Of a DNA stretch of 64,000 bases, positions 50,316 to 62,621 are shown one piece after another. Position 1 is the first letter of the stretch; each line of letters begins with the position of its first letter. Both the position numbers and the translations under genes were made by a program. The notes below the pieces were generated by a model, which saw only the letters and a program-made list of their open reading frames with translations, did not search any database and was not told the DNA's origin. Source of the stretch: Cydia pomonella (Eukaryota; Arthropoda; Insecta; Lepidoptera; Tortricidae); the NCBI RefSeq assembly GCF_033807575.1, contig NC_084726.1, positions 9,982,001 through 10,046,000 of the forward strand, read 5' to 3'.

Positions 50316-52294
50316 GATGGAGGATAATGTAAGTGAGACACGTGAATTTAATTTCAACGGGTTATATGTGCGAATATATTTGAATATAATACTTATATTG
50401 TTTTCATTAAATATGTGTGTTCGTAGTTCGTATACTGACTTCGATAATAGAATTAATAGATATTTGTATAACCGCTGTTTAAGACGAAGTAAATATTTAC
50501 TATTGCAATCATGAATTCAAATTAAATTAATCCCTTTTTTATACGTCAATTTCCAAATCGAAGTTAGGCAAAATGCCATATATAACTACTCACTATGTGA
50601 CTTAATTATTTTTTAAGGCAAGCGACACGGCTTTTAACTATTTTTTAAGGCAAGCTATTTGTGTCCGATAGACCTAAAATTTAGACTAATATTATTAAAG
50701 TTTATTATATCCATTATATTATATCGCTTTCTGAATGACCTCACAAAGGCCACAATGTTAATATGTATTAGGTTAAGTTTTTAATTATAATGTCAATAAC
50801 TCTGAGTATCTTAAATCGGTTGTCGCTTACCTACTGCATTTAGGCAAAACCTGTAACGATACATTTAAGTTTTTATTAATAATTAATAAATATGTATTTA
50901 TTTAAAATTTAAATCAGACAACAGGGACTAATATATACACATAGATACATTTTATAAACTAAAAAATAGTTATTAAATTCGACACGTGATTTCTTGGTAA
51001 CTACATTTTTGGTATCGCCAGAGGCGTGAAAAGCGTATAAAAACTTGAATAAGTATAAATGAGTAGTAAACCCTAAAATCTTCAGATATTCACTAGAATG
51101 AATTAAGCAGCGTAACACGATGCAGTCGTGACCCGGTTCCACACAAGACTTGCTCTTCAACAAGCTAACCCACCTTTGTATTAACAGCAACACTTGACTA
51201 TCCAATAATATACCTTATGTATTCGCAATAAGGTTTACGACTGATCAGTTAAATGTGACAACGATGGCTACATGAACCAGTTTAACACAGATCTCCGTAG
51301 CAAGGAGATGCTATGAATGAAGAGACCAAAATATACTAGATACATACTATCGAGTGATCGTATTTAGGTTACTTATCGCTGTGACGTGTAATTGTACTAC
51401 GTAATCTAAGTATTTCTAGTTCTAATTAGTGTCGTTAACATGGTAGCAGTTCTAATAAAATTTAAAATAAACTTGTTACTTATAACGTCTTGGGATTCAT
51501 AAAAAATTGAGCGTTGTCTTCGATTCCCGCCAATCGGAAATTTTATCTACACACATATTATATACTATCTATGATATATTCACTAACCCAAATTACAGCC
51601 AACGTTGGGGCATCGTTGCTCTCTTGGCGGAACTCGCGTATATGTGGTGGCACCACCGGAATATTTTTATCGCTCATTTTACACGAAACTTTTGCTCTAG
51701 TTACTTTAAAAACAACAATACAAATTCATTTTATACTTAAAACGAATTAAAAGATAAACTGTACGTCAAAGGGCGGTAAATGAAAACTTTTAAGATCTTC
51801 TTTTTTTTAATACAGAGACAAAGTAGAGTCGGGGGCCTATTTCCGTATCATTCGATACAAACTAATATGCGAGCTTTGTCAAAATTGTATGCAATTAACA
51901 TTTTATTTCGAACAAAAAGGCATATCGATTGATATTAGAATAGAGATCAAATTGAATCGCTTTTTTTCAGAGATGTCTAAATTTGAAGTCATAACCGAAT
52001 CGATTTTGATGTATTCATGAAGCAATTACAACATTATCACAGATAAGAAATTTTTTGTAACAAAACAGTTTATTGTAATGTTGGCCATTATTTACGGATT
52101 TTAAAGGCATCATAGAAGGTTTATAATATGTGTGTAGATAAATACAATAACGTTGATCTATAATATAATTTATATTTAAATACAGTCATAACAACAAACT
52201 TCCTATATCAATGCAATAGGAAGGTAAATTATTAAGGCCATATCTTTGTCGGAACTAAAAATAACTGGAGGGCTCTTATATTACGTAATTAAAC
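50316..52294. other. AT-rich stretch without a recognised gene
   Basis: Minus-strand frame 50909-51205 starts without an ATG and has no recognisable domain. The overlapping plus frames at 51507-51750 have no motif. Nothing else supported. Confidence 0.45.
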
Positions 52295-52457
52295 AAAAAA
52301 CCGGCCAAGTGCGAGTCGGACTCGTCCACCGAAATACATCGTCTGTGAAAATTTGAACTGTCTAAATATCATGCTTCATAAAATACAGCCTGGTGACAGA
52401 CGGACGGACAGGAGGGGGGGGTCTCGTTTTACCCTTTGGGTACGGAACCCTAAAAAA
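52295..52457 (+). mobile_element. Truncated GGTTCCG-ended dispersed repeat
   Basis: ACCGGCCAAGTGCGAGTCGG at the start and GGGTACGGAACCCTAAAAA at the end, with the middle of the 42361-42637 subtype partly deleted. Confidence 0.82.
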
Positions 52458-52509
52458 GGTTTGAAGACTTTGAAGTGTGGTCCGTTTATGAGTACTTGTG
52501 AGTGCATCG

Positions 52510-52916
52510 GAAAAACCGGACAAGTACGAGGCGGACTCGCCCACCCATGGTTCCGTACCTACAAATTATTATTTTTTTTTTACATATTTATAGTTTTGAG
52601 ATTTTCTGTATTTGTAGTGTAAGATGTTATTACTTGCCAAATTTCATAGTATCTAGGTCAACGGGAAGTACCATATGCATTTTGATTCCCCTGAGAGTGT
52701 CAAAATATATTATTTTTACAGGTTCAAGGGGCTGTAAAGTAAACATGAGTATTTGGTTTTAATTTTAACTCGATACCTTCACGCGTTCCCGAAATAAAGG
52801 GTCTTTGACACTCTTGACAGACAGACGGACGGACAGACCGTCCGACGGACGGACAACAAAGTGATCCTATAAGAGTTCCGTTTTCCTATTTCGAAATCCG
52901 ACGAAACCCTAAAAAT
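52510..52916 (+). mobile_element. GGTTCCG-ended dispersed repeat
   Basis: AAAACCGGACAAGTACGAGG...GGTTCCGTACC at the start, then TTACTTGCCAAATTTCATAG, AACTCGATACC and GGACGGACAACAAAGTGATC. Same subtype as 41884-42263. Confidence 0.82.
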
Positions 52917-53354
52917 ACTAAAAAGTATCTAATAAAATTCGCCACAATTTTTTTTATTCCGTAAAGCTTCACGCTTATCTGTAGAGAAAATTATAGGAAG
53001 TAATAATAAAATCACGTTGTAAGTGCGATTATTGAATTCTAGTAGGACTGAATCGCGTTCGCCGTCTAAAGCTACCATTATAGAATTATAACATGCAACT
53101 CAGCGAGAACGGAGAATTAACAAGAACATAATAAAGTGATTTCTCGCGGAAGCTCAACTCTGCGAACAGGACCGGAGCATTTTCCCGGAAAATGGCGCTC
53201 TATCGATTCTGTTTTAACGAGAAACACGTGTACATTACTTTCATTGTATTATTGAAAAGGGTTTTTTTTTACTTTAGAAGTATTATTTATTTATTTATAT
53301 TTATATGAGCCTAAAGTGTCCCACTGCTGGGCAAAGGCCCGGTCTTGACTTGAC

Positions 53355-54007
53355 TAGTGATGGACAGCTTGTAAGTTTCCAAAGTGAAACTTACACTTAA
53401 ATTTCATGTAAGTTTCGAATGGGAAATTTCGCTTATATTTCTTTGAATTTTTCTTAATTTTCGAGTTTTTAGCGAAAAGACATATAGACGCGGCGGGGCA
53501 ACTTTGCTATTTAATATATTTATTTTATTGGAATGAACAGCATGCCAAATAGAATAAAACGTCAAGCGGACTCTACAATGCTCAATAAAGACATTACGAA
53601 TATTATGGTGTATTAGGATAACGAATAAGAAAGAGTAAAATGAAATTTCATGTATGAGATAGTAAAATTAAATATGTTTAATATATACATACGAAGCAAA
53701 ACAAATAGGAAATAATGCTTTAAAAATTTAAGAACGTGGACTTGAACTTACGTCCATTGTATAACAACCGGGTGCGATTACCCCTTAGCCACGCGGCTAC
53801 TGTCATATGTTCTCGAATTTTCCGATCACAATCCGTCCAACTGACGTCAGGAGTAGCGGAAAAGTTGCATGAAATTTAAGTGAAATTTATGCGGCATCAT
53901 TTCTATCAGAAACATTTCCTATCAATTATGTATTCGTAATTTTCAACAGTTGAAATATGTTGCCATTAAGGAAATATGTGAAATGTTTCAGAAATTGCCC
54001 GTCGCTA
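53355..54007. mobile_element. hAT-like MITE (653 bp) inside the RTE fragment
   Basis: The ends TAGTGATGGACAGCTTG and TTGCCCGTCGCTA are imperfect inverted repeats of the hAT TAGTGATGGGCA type. The flanks GACTTGAC (53347-53354) and GTCTTGAC (54008-54015) match at 7 of 8 positions. It carries a tRNA-like segment at about 53738-53810. Confidence 0.75.
53738..53810 (-). other. tRNA-like sequence (degenerate)
   Basis: Minus strand TAGCCGCGTGGCTAAGGGGT resembles an A box and GTAAGTTCAAGTCCACG a B box, with ~32 bp between. The 5' and 3' ends do not pair as a proper acceptor stem. Best seen as a tRNA-derived pol III promoter or tRNA pseudogene within the MITE. Confidence 0.45.
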
Positions 54008-54296
54008 GTCTTGACCCGTCACCCACCAGTTCCTAGTCCAGTTGCATTTCAGCTTGGCGGCTGTTTCAGCCACATCAGCTATTTCAATTTTGGAACGTAG
54101 TGTTTTTGATGCGATCGGTCAACTTCACGCCGAGAATATACGCTCCATGGCGCGTTGGCAAATCTTCAGGGTGTGTTTCTGAACTTTTGTCAATTACCAA
54201 GTCTGTGCTCCACCTCCATTGCTCAGGATAGGAAGAAAGCACATGTCCATGAAGTTTTTTAAAAGATGTAGGGTATATAATTAAATATATTTCCAA

Positions 54297-54841
54297 TTAA
54301 ACCTTTTATTTCAGTTTCTGAGAGCTCGCGACTCGACCACTTTCGGAGGAACCGAAATTTATTAATTATATTTTTTTTTTTATAAATGATACCGTCTCAG
54401 CACTCTAAATGAGTTATTTTATTGTGATGTCTAATATCTCTTATGGCTACTTACCCTATAGTATGTTTTTAAAAAATTAATAGACAGACCCTAATCACGC
54501 TAACTTTGCACTAACTTGGGTGGTAAGAATGCATATATTATTTATTTAAACTTAATTGTACAATATAAGAAATAAAGTATAAATGGCGGACTTAATGCAT
54601 TCTCTACCAGTCAACCATCAGGCTAAACAGAAACAATAGTAGGTGCAGGAAATAAACAAAATAAAACAGAATAAGTAACTTAAAATAAGCAAAATAGCGA
54701 TAAATAATACATACTAACTGTAATCATATATAGATATATAGGGTTAGTGAGCTAGTTACAGCCTAGCGTTAGTTTCCGTCCACTTGACGGAGTTGCTACA
54801 AAGAATTGCGTATAATTTGAGTATAATAAACCTACCATAAC
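54297..54841. other. AT-rich non-coding stretch
   Basis: Nothing recognised. Confidence 0.5.
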
Positions 54842-55117
54842 GGGTTATTCCCACTAGTTACCACCAAGTTGTTACCAGTGGTAACTACTGGGAATTTTTT
54901 TCCCACCTTTTACCACTGGTAACTACTGGGAAAAAAATCCCACTAGTTACCACCAAACCAAGTTGGTGGTAACTAGTGGGATTTTTTTCGTTACCATCAA
55001 GTTGTTACCAGTGGTCAGGGAATTTTTTTCCCACCTTTTACCAATGGTAGCTACTGGGAATAAAATCCCAGTAGTTACCACTGGTAACAACTTGGTGGTA
55101 ACTAGTGGGAATAACCC
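54842..55117. mobile_element. Multi-palindromic foldback element (276 bp)
   Basis: The outer arms GGGTTATTCCCACTAGTTAC and its complement GTAACTAGTGGGAATAACCC enclose at least four further alternating blocks of the type GTTACCAGTGGTAACTACTG / CCCACTAGTTACCACCAA. Almost every position belongs to one of several mutually exclusive hairpins. No TSD resolved. Confidence 0.88.
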
Positions 55118-55796
55118 ACCATATTAACACACAATTTTGGACTTATTGCAATCCTTACTGTCTAAACAATAGATCTACATAAAAATAATATTTCGGAACT
55201 AGCGAATTAAAAATAAAATATATTAGTTGAACCTTCGCATCCGCGCCTCTCAGAGGTCATAAAACAAAAAAAGTGCAGACTAGAAATGTTCGTAGAAAGT
55301 TTAATTACTATTCTAGCTATTTTAAGTAATATTTTGAGCACGTATGTATACTTAGAAGTATAATAAAACCAAAAATTATCAGTTTTATGAAGTTTTTAAT
55401 AGAAAACTTAGGGAATTTAGTGGACGCGAACTAATAACATATATACCAATTTCGTTAAATATTTAGTTATCGTCCCACGAACGGACGGAAACCCAAATAG
55501 CTAGGCAAATATGTAGTATGGTGATTTTATTTAAATATATCTTCTAAATACATTCTCAGATCTGTATCGCCTATTAAAGCAGGCATTAAGTTTACGTCCA
55601 CTCGTCAACGATGATGTGTAAAGTGTGTTTTTGTACCACTGATTCTGGACCGATTTAAATTAAGGATTGTTGAATTTGGTATGAAAATAGCTTGAGTCCA
55701 AAGAAAGGACATAGATTAGGATTATAACGAAAATAATCATTATATGCATTCGAAAACCATTATAAAACCACCCTTAAAAAATAGTTTAATTAGGTA
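55118..55796. other. AT-rich non-coding stretch
   Basis: Nothing recognised on either strand. Confidence 0.5.
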
Positions 55797-55949
55797 CAGC
55801 CAAACCAAGATAAGTTGGCAGCGAGTTTAATAGCCCAGACGCTGCAAGTGTTAAGTAAACATCATAATTTCATAGAATTTTGACGTTTAAAATAACAAGT
55901 ACTCCGTCTGGTTTATCAAAATCACTGCCAACTTAGCTTGGTCCGACTC
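55797..55949. mobile_element. Foldback MITE (~153 bp)
   Basis: The ends ACAGCCAAACCAAGATAAGT...TGGCAGCGA and TCACTGCCAACTTAGCTTGG are imperfect inverted repeats. The interior CAGACGCTGCAAGTGTTAAG and TAACAAGTACTCCGTCTG also pair. A common lepidopteran MITE type. Confidence 0.8.
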
Positions 55950-56911
55950 TATATATGTAGTTACTACACTTTACATTTTTAAACTCGAATATCTTTACAA
56001 AAATGTTACAAAAAATTTCGGATTTCACACTTTTACATTAATTTCGTATTGATGAACGTGTTCATTGAACATTATAAAATATTGTTCATGCAAGAAGCCC
56101 ATAAAGCCCATTCACATTTGGAATGACGTTCCCAAGGCGCTTAGTCATTCTGCCAGCCAGTGACTCCGTCCAGAAACGTGCATCGGTCGTCTACGTATCG
56201 CTGTGCTGTGCTGGTTAACATTCTCTTATCTATACTTTTTCCGAATATTTGTTCATGTTTATCGGTAACAGCAAAGCTTAAGAGCGCTATAATTTATATA
56301 GAGTGTTACGTAAAATGTATACAAACGTTATTCAATGAATATTAATCTCTTTAGATCTTATAATAAAAAAAAAAAAATAATAATTTTATTGTATATTTAA
56401 TTTAATTGTATATTTGCGTTATGTAATTTAATGGGTTGATACCTGAATAAATAACATTTTTTTATTTTATTTATAATGTAATAAGCGAAAAATATATCAA
56501 AAAGGAGACAATGAAAATATAGGGTCGGCATTGGCAACCGGCAAAGGCTTTTATTGATGGCGCCAGCATAGGCTTCCCCTGTTTCTAGTTTCGATCTATG
56601 GGATTTGGCTTTAAGAGCTATTTATCCAGGACTTAAAATTAAAAGAGCTATAGCATCCAGGCCTTAAAAAAAAACAAGTAATTTACACTTTTCGTAGTAA
56701 TGACAGGTAAAACCTATGCTGGCGCTTACGTTTTAAAGCCTGGCATTTTAATGACAGTCCCTTTAAAGATAACGTAAAAGCCAACTGTGAATTGAGCTAA
56801 AATCCCTTTACAAAAGACGTATTAGGTTCGTTCTTATCTGTTCGTTCGAAATTCGAATATTTGTTCATGCGCTACGTAGGATCAAAATATTTATCTTATA
56901 TTATAATAGAG
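55950..56911. other. Non-coding stretch with weak repeat traces
   Basis: TTTGGAATGACGTTCCCAAG (56114) could be a LINE C-terminus (IWNDVPKALSHS), but it is too short to be sure. GCGCCAGCATAGGCTTCC (56560) and ACCTATGCTGGCGCTTACG (56711) are inverted partners. No gene. Confidence 0.45.
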
Positions 56912-57315
56912 CTAAGGGGGCGTCCATAAATTACGTGAGGTGTTTTTTTTCAATTTTCTGACCCTCCCACCCCCTTGGTGAGATGTCGTGAGATTTTATT
57001 CAACCCCCTCCCCCGTCCCCCAATCTCACGTGAGATTTTTCAGAATGTGGGTTTATTACGTAAACGCGTTGGATTGTTTATTGTAAAAAGAAAAAACAAT
57101 TTGGTTCGTGCTTTTATTTACGACTAGTTTAAGCATGTACATACAATTTGGATTAAATGGACCAAAATAGTATAATTTTTTTTTGTTTCAATCAGAGAAT
57201 AAATTGCGTGATATTTGTCGAGACCCCCCCTCTCCCCAACGTGAGATTAGATGAGATTTGACTCGACCCCCTCCCCCCTTTAATCATCTCACGTAATTTA
57301 TGGACGCCCCCTAAG
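56912..57315. mobile_element. Foldback MITE (~404 bp), GGGGGCGTCCATAAATTACG family
   Basis: The ends CTAAGGGGGCGTCCATAAAT and ATTTATGGACGCCCCCTAAG are perfect inverted repeats. Inside are pyrimidine-rich CCACCCCCTTGGTGAGATG and related direct repeats of the type TCTCACGTGAG. Half-copies may be at 40200-40290. Confidence 0.88.
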
Positions 57316-57539
57316 TATGGAAACGCTATATTTTATAAATTGAGCTCACAATCGTCAAAGATAAGATTTCTTAAATTTTTCTATTGTAATTACGCGAATG
57401 TATACACATAACTTTAACATAGTCTGAGCTCATTAGTGGTGTGAATTCGCCTGTTTCAAATCTGAACACGCCGCAAAGAGCCATTAACATTTATAGTCAT
57501 AATTACTGCTTTTAGAATGCTAGCTAGATAGTGGTTTTA

Positions 57540-58070
57540 TTGTTTTTGTAGCACATCTGTCCGCAGCGAAACCTCTCATTGGCGCTGCCGCGGCAAGACT
57601 AGTTTGAGTCGGTCTCAGAGGCGTTATTCCCATTGCTTTTTGTACATGGGCGAGCCGACGGCTCGAACAAACCAGTATAGATGCGGTCTTGACTACGCTT
57701 AGTTTTTCGGGCTCATGTTACACTGAAATAGCTAAAAACTGTGTTCACGCAAGCTGTGGGAATACGCAAGCAGTTCTCAGTCGAGCTATTTGAAAAGAGA
57801 ATCTTTATCGAGTGCCCGTTGCAGAGCGGAAAACCGAACGCAAGCGTTCCATGTTTAAATTTAATATAATGAAATTGAATTTTGCGTCATAAACAATTTT
57901 CCTTTTTTTTCTGTGCCCAGTGGTAATGCGCTAGTGACGTGATTAAAACCGATAATACAGTGTCAAACTGGTTTTTAAACAATTATTTCTGCTAAATGTC
58001 TTTTGTTTGCTTGAAATAAAAGTATGCAGTGATCATTCGTTTCAGTAGTTATTCGTCGTCGAAATGGCTG
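57540..58070 (+). promoter_or_regulatory. Possible promoter, 5' UTR and first coding codons (ATGGCTG|GT)
   Basis: A GC-richer block (57560-57860) leads to TCATTCGTTTCAGTAGTT (an initiator-like TCAGT) and then GAAATGGCTG followed by the donor GTACGTAAAC. The first exon would encode Met-Ala plus one base from ATG 58064. No downstream exon is recognised up to 64000, so the gene, if real, continues beyond the window. Confidence 0.3.
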
Positions 58071-60530
58071 GTACGTAAACTAGTTATAATTAAACGTGTT
58101 TGTCTTTGCGTTACTTATAAAAATAGAATTAGTTAATTAGTTGTTGTACATATTTTAATGATATTTACTGAGTAATGCGGTCAATAGAGTTGATATATAA
58201 AATATGTATAATGTTTTCTACAAATAAATAAGTCATATTAGTACCTGTAGCATTTTCTTTGTTATGTTGTTTTGAAAACAACAATTAAGTGTTTGTCATT
58301 GTTTTAATTTTATAAAAAATACTTATAATAGAAAATTTAAAGGTGACTATCGTATGAGTATCATATTTAAAAATAAATACTTCATGAACATAACATCTAT
58401 AATTCTATACAGTCTTACGATAAAAATAATGTCTTTAATTAAAATTGATTACATGCTTCATATTACTAACAGATAATAAAATACCTCTTTAGATAACTCG
58501 GAACCTAATATATTTTTACACAACTATCGGGTGGCTGGTAATTTAGAAGTAAACAGTTGTTTTAATTTCAACCGGTAAGCGACCGTGCTAAGTCAAAAAG
58601 GCCGTATGTACGTACAAGTTTTATAAAAACCTACGGCTTTTCAATTTAGGACGGTCGTATGGAGTCCCATTCGCTCGTCGACCTCCGCGGAGGTCGCATT
58701 TGTCTATACACCAGTTTTAAGCTAAAAAGAAGTAAGTCACTTCAAAGCTCATATCGGGATACTACATTTTTGGTTAGCAATTAGTTGCAACTGTCTGAAA
58801 AATATTTACACACAATGTTAGTTTTTTTATTGCTGTGAAAAGTTAATCATTCATACGACATGTCTGATATTATTGCCTTTATATTTATTGGCAACTGCGT
58901 GTTTTTGAGATATTTAAAAGAAGTTGTTATTTTGCGTTTCGTTCGCAGTGTGACGGCATAATTTTAAATATATCTGTTGTTTATTTATAATTGTATTGTA
59001 ATAATAATATGCCATTACGTATTCTAACTAAGAATTAAAAATAATTATTGAATTCTCAATTCTCATGAATGTTTTTGCACGATATATAAAACTCAGATGC
59101 TATGTAGCAAAAAAAAACTGTTTAAAATCTAGCACTCTTATATTTAATTAAGGAAACCGTAGGTCTAGCTTTAAAATGCAATAGTTAATAATACCGCATA
59201 TTGTAAACGACCGTTTGTTTCTTAATAAAAGAAAAAAAAAAAAAAAAAATATTTATTTCTTTTGCAATGTCCTTTTTTATGTCTTTTTTTCTATGGATTA
59301 TGTTGGTCCGAAATAAACTTTTTTTAAAAATTAAATCTATGTTACAAAGTATTAAAGTATAATAACGAATAACGTATATTGGTCGTCCCGTAAAAAAGTG
59401 ACCCTAAGGCGGCTGGCGCTTACGTCCTTATTAACTTAAGTGCCAGTTTCATTTTTTTCTACCTAAGTTGCCTTTTTCTAACGATACCTGCCTAATTTAA
59501 AAAAAAAATCAAGTAACACAACAAAAATAACGACTCTCTTGTTCAAAGACTACCTGGCTTTCTGAAATCTTGATTTCTTGAATGACTTAGGATTTCAACT
59601 ACGTAGAGAGTTTTCTTTATTTTTTTAGTTGATGTGCTAATAATTGCAACTTTGACATACTGCAGTTATAAGTGCAGTTATCCGGAGTTCAATAAACAGC
59701 CTTAATGTGACATATTGAAACTGTCGCATTTATAATTAGGGCTTGTGCATAAATCACGCGAGGTTGTTTCGGCTACTTTTTGACCCTCCTCCCCTTGGTG
59801 ATATTTAGTGAGGGTCTTGGCGATTTCATTACAAATAAGTATATATGTACATGATGAATGATGTTAAAATAAGAAAATATTTTTGATCAGGAGGTATATT
59901 CCAATTCCACCAATAACATATTTTATTTCTAAACAATAAGTAGGTAAAGGCTGACCAGTGACCACAAATATATGATCATTGTCAAGAGGGCACTGTTATT
60001 CTCACGTATAGGGTGACAGTTCAGTTTAGTATGAAACACATTTACAACTACAACTATACACATTGTTATTTCTTAATTATTTTTGTTTGAATATTCTTAA
60101 TTTTTTTTTCTTAAGTTAAAAGAAAGTTGAATTTGTAAATTGTATTGTTACCACATTTTTATTTAAGTAAATAGATAAACCAACCAATTAATTAAATAGT
60201 TAACAAATCACATGTTTAGTAAACCATGTTCGAGTTTCCTTAAAGAGAAATGGAGGCGTGCGGGCCGCGCGGTACATTGAGCCTTCAAGGTTAAGCCATA
60301 TTCAACCGTGCCTAGCAGTTATTGTACCAGACTCGTCGACATGATTAAGTGACTATTAAAAACTTATCACAACGGTGTAAGGTGTACAATAGTTAGATAA
60401 TTGAGTTGCTGTTATTACATATAGGAACCTGACAGAAAACCGCAGCCAAATATCACTACTCATAGTGTTGTGTCCCTTTCCTACCTGTGAGTAAGGTTGC
60501 CAGAGCTCAACCAGGGTGTGGAGTATTATG
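58071..60530. other. AT-rich stretch without a recognised gene
   Basis: It contains a poor inverted pair at 58571-58660 (GACCGTGCTAAGTCAAAAAG / TTTTCAATTTAGGACGGTC), a poly-A run at about 59229-59250, and one half of an element at 59738-59830 starting TTAGGGCTTGTGCATAAAT. Confidence 0.45.
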
Positions 60531-60636
60531 GTCGGCAACGCGCATGTAACACCTAGAGTTGCAGGCGTCCATTAGGCTACGGAAACAGCTTACCATCAAG
60601 CGGTCCGTATGCTCGTTTACCAATGTAATATAAAAG
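60531..60636 (-). repeat. Dispersed repeat (TACTACGTCGGTGGCAAAC family), copy 4
   Basis: GTCGGCAACGCGCATGTAAC...GCTACGGAAACAGCTTACC, diverged and inverted relative to 31651-31773. Confidence 0.75.
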
Positions 60637-60905
60637 AAGCTACAATTACAGATATTTAATATAAGGTAACTTTTAATAATCTTAATACGAATAATATCTA
60701 TTGAGGTATTTTACATTATAGACGATTCCTATAAGTCCTATAACTCACTTATAGTGAGTTGTATATTATATTTTTGGCCTTATTACTATATGATACACAT
60801 ACCATACTGCATTCTTTCTCATAATTGGGCTGATTCTTATTTTGTTATCGTTTTTATGTTTTTGGCAAATATCGATAAAATTTGGTGAAAAGATAGAATT
60901 TTATA

Positions 60906-61118
60906 TTATAGGGAGCGTGCATGAACTGTAGGAGGTAGCACAGGAGCCGTCAGATTTTTGGCGCGAGGCGTAAATGTGATGTTTTTTGTTCCGATGTAGC
61001 CCACAAGATGGCAGCACCTACTATGCACAAGAAAACACGTGAAGTGTACATGTGCATGTTTATGGTTCCGATTCAGGCCACAAGATGGCAGACCCTCCAA
61101 CGCGCACGGTCCCTAATA
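60906..61118. mobile_element. Foldback MITE (~213 bp)
   Basis: TATAGGGAGCGTGCATGA and CGCGCACGGTCCCTAATATA are inverted ends. Inside, GTTCCGATGTAGCCCACAAG and GTTCCGATTCAGGCCACAAG are direct repeats before AGATGGCAG. The 64-aa minus frame is within this element and not a gene. Confidence 0.75.
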
Positions 61119-62486
61119 TATTTAGTCTAAAATCTCTAAGAATGAACTTTTGACACTTGAGTATTGATATTGACGTAATTAATAGTGATGGGGCTAAGAC
61201 GTATCGCGTGTCAAATTTAGCAATTAATTATGAATTGTTCGAATCGATTTTACTACAACATTTTTTCTTGTTATATGCCTATATATTTAGTATCACAAAT
61301 CTTCTCAAATTAATAATTGTTATCTACTAATTATGTATGACATAATATTTCCATAATTAATACGATATATTTATCTATGCCTATTGATAACATAATCGAT
61401 TTTTATCGACTTACGGAAATTTTACATGAATCGGAACAGCAGACAACACTAATTTAAAAAAAAGACGTAGACCGTAACTGTTTGCATTCTAAATTGTTAT
61501 CGTAAAATATTCAATTAGGTACTAAGATATGAAGAAATGTAACATTCACTAAGTTATGTTTATAAAAAGTAAAAAAATATGTTTACGTACATGACAAGGC
61601 GTAATATCGTTATGGGATTTTGTTTATAATTTCAAAGTGTCTTGCGCGTTTACGTTCTACGGGCGTTGCGATGTGTCAAAAGTTCATTCTTACAGATTTT
61701 AGACTATATATTACGGAAGGTGGAGATAAAGGAACGAAATCTCCATGTACTTACCAAAAACTGTCATCAAAAAACTTAAAATAGGTGGCGCTACAATACC
61801 TAGAGTACTTGAACAAAAAATTCAAATCATAGACAGCGCAATTCACTCCGTCAATAACGCCTAGGTTCTTAGCTACTCTAGCGCTACTCTGGCGAGATTT
61901 GGAACTATTATTTATCGCTGACAGCTGGACACTTTTGCAACAGTTCTACCATAAGAGATGCCACTCCTCTTAATTCCACACTCCATACTATATATACAAT
62001 ATAAGCGTAATTTCATTGTCTTAAAAGATTTTCTTGTGACTTACGAAATCGTATAGAATTTGTTATTGTTCTGAATTGGGATTTCGTGTTTATTCCGCCC
62101 AAAATGGGGAGCTCTTCAAACTTATAAAATTTTTAAAATATGACGAAAATATGTCTAAAAAATAAAAATCGCCCCAATTACTATAATATAGTTTTTTTAG
62201 CATTAGAAAAAAAAACAAACAATTTACACTGGTCTTTTTATTGAAAACGCTGTCTTTAAATCAGTAACCACTAAAAGCAGAACACCTAATGTAATGTATT
62301 GTCGTATATGATTTATAATTGTTGCATATTGGCCGAGGCTTATTTTTCAAAAGTGTTTTTCAATAAAAAGACACTTCAAAATCGCTCACCTTCTTTCTAA
62401 TGCTAAAAATACGAACTATAACTACTAATCAAAGCGAAATATCTAATGTAACTTATATTCGTATATGATTTATAATTTTTTATTTA
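61119..62486. other. Non-coding stretch with internal repeats
   Basis: CTTATTTTTCAAAAGTGTTT at 62338 recurs at 62624, and TTCGTATATGATTTATAAT-type sequence recurs at 62303 and 62459. Repeat-derived; family not named. Confidence 0.5.
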
Positions 62487-62621
62487 ACGACCGCTCTGGC
62501 CTAGTGGGCCTATGTATTTAAGTATTTGTATATTATATATTATCGTTGTCTGAGTAACCCACAACACAAGCCTTGTTGGCTTACTGTGGGACTTCAATTA
62601 GTTCAATTTGTGTAAGAATGT
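62487..62621 (+). mobile_element. SINE with internal deletion
   Basis: ACGACCGCTCTGGCCTAGTG is joined directly to CCTATGTATTTAAGTATTTG. The ~90 bp holding the rest of the A box and the B box are gone, so it is dead. Confidence 0.82.

Larger units (their letters stand above)
53290..54296 (-). mobile_element. RTE-type LINE fragment split by a hAT-like MITE
   Basis: Minus strand 54296-54016 encodes RHGAYILGVKLTDRIKN and VAETAAKLKCNWT, the RTE ORF2 region after the RT domain. Minus strand 53346-53300 encodes the end RAFAQQWDTLGSYK. The 653 bp between them are the MITE at 53355-54007. The sequence is frameshifted and 5'-truncated. Confidence 0.78.

Noticed and set aside
50909..51205. 98-aa minus-strand frame
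   Set aside because: It starts at TTG rather than ATG, and has no splice-supported limits or recognised domain.
53738..53810. Functional tRNA gene
   Set aside because: A- and B-box-like sequences exist, but acceptor and anticodon stems do not pair properly; listed only as tRNA-like.
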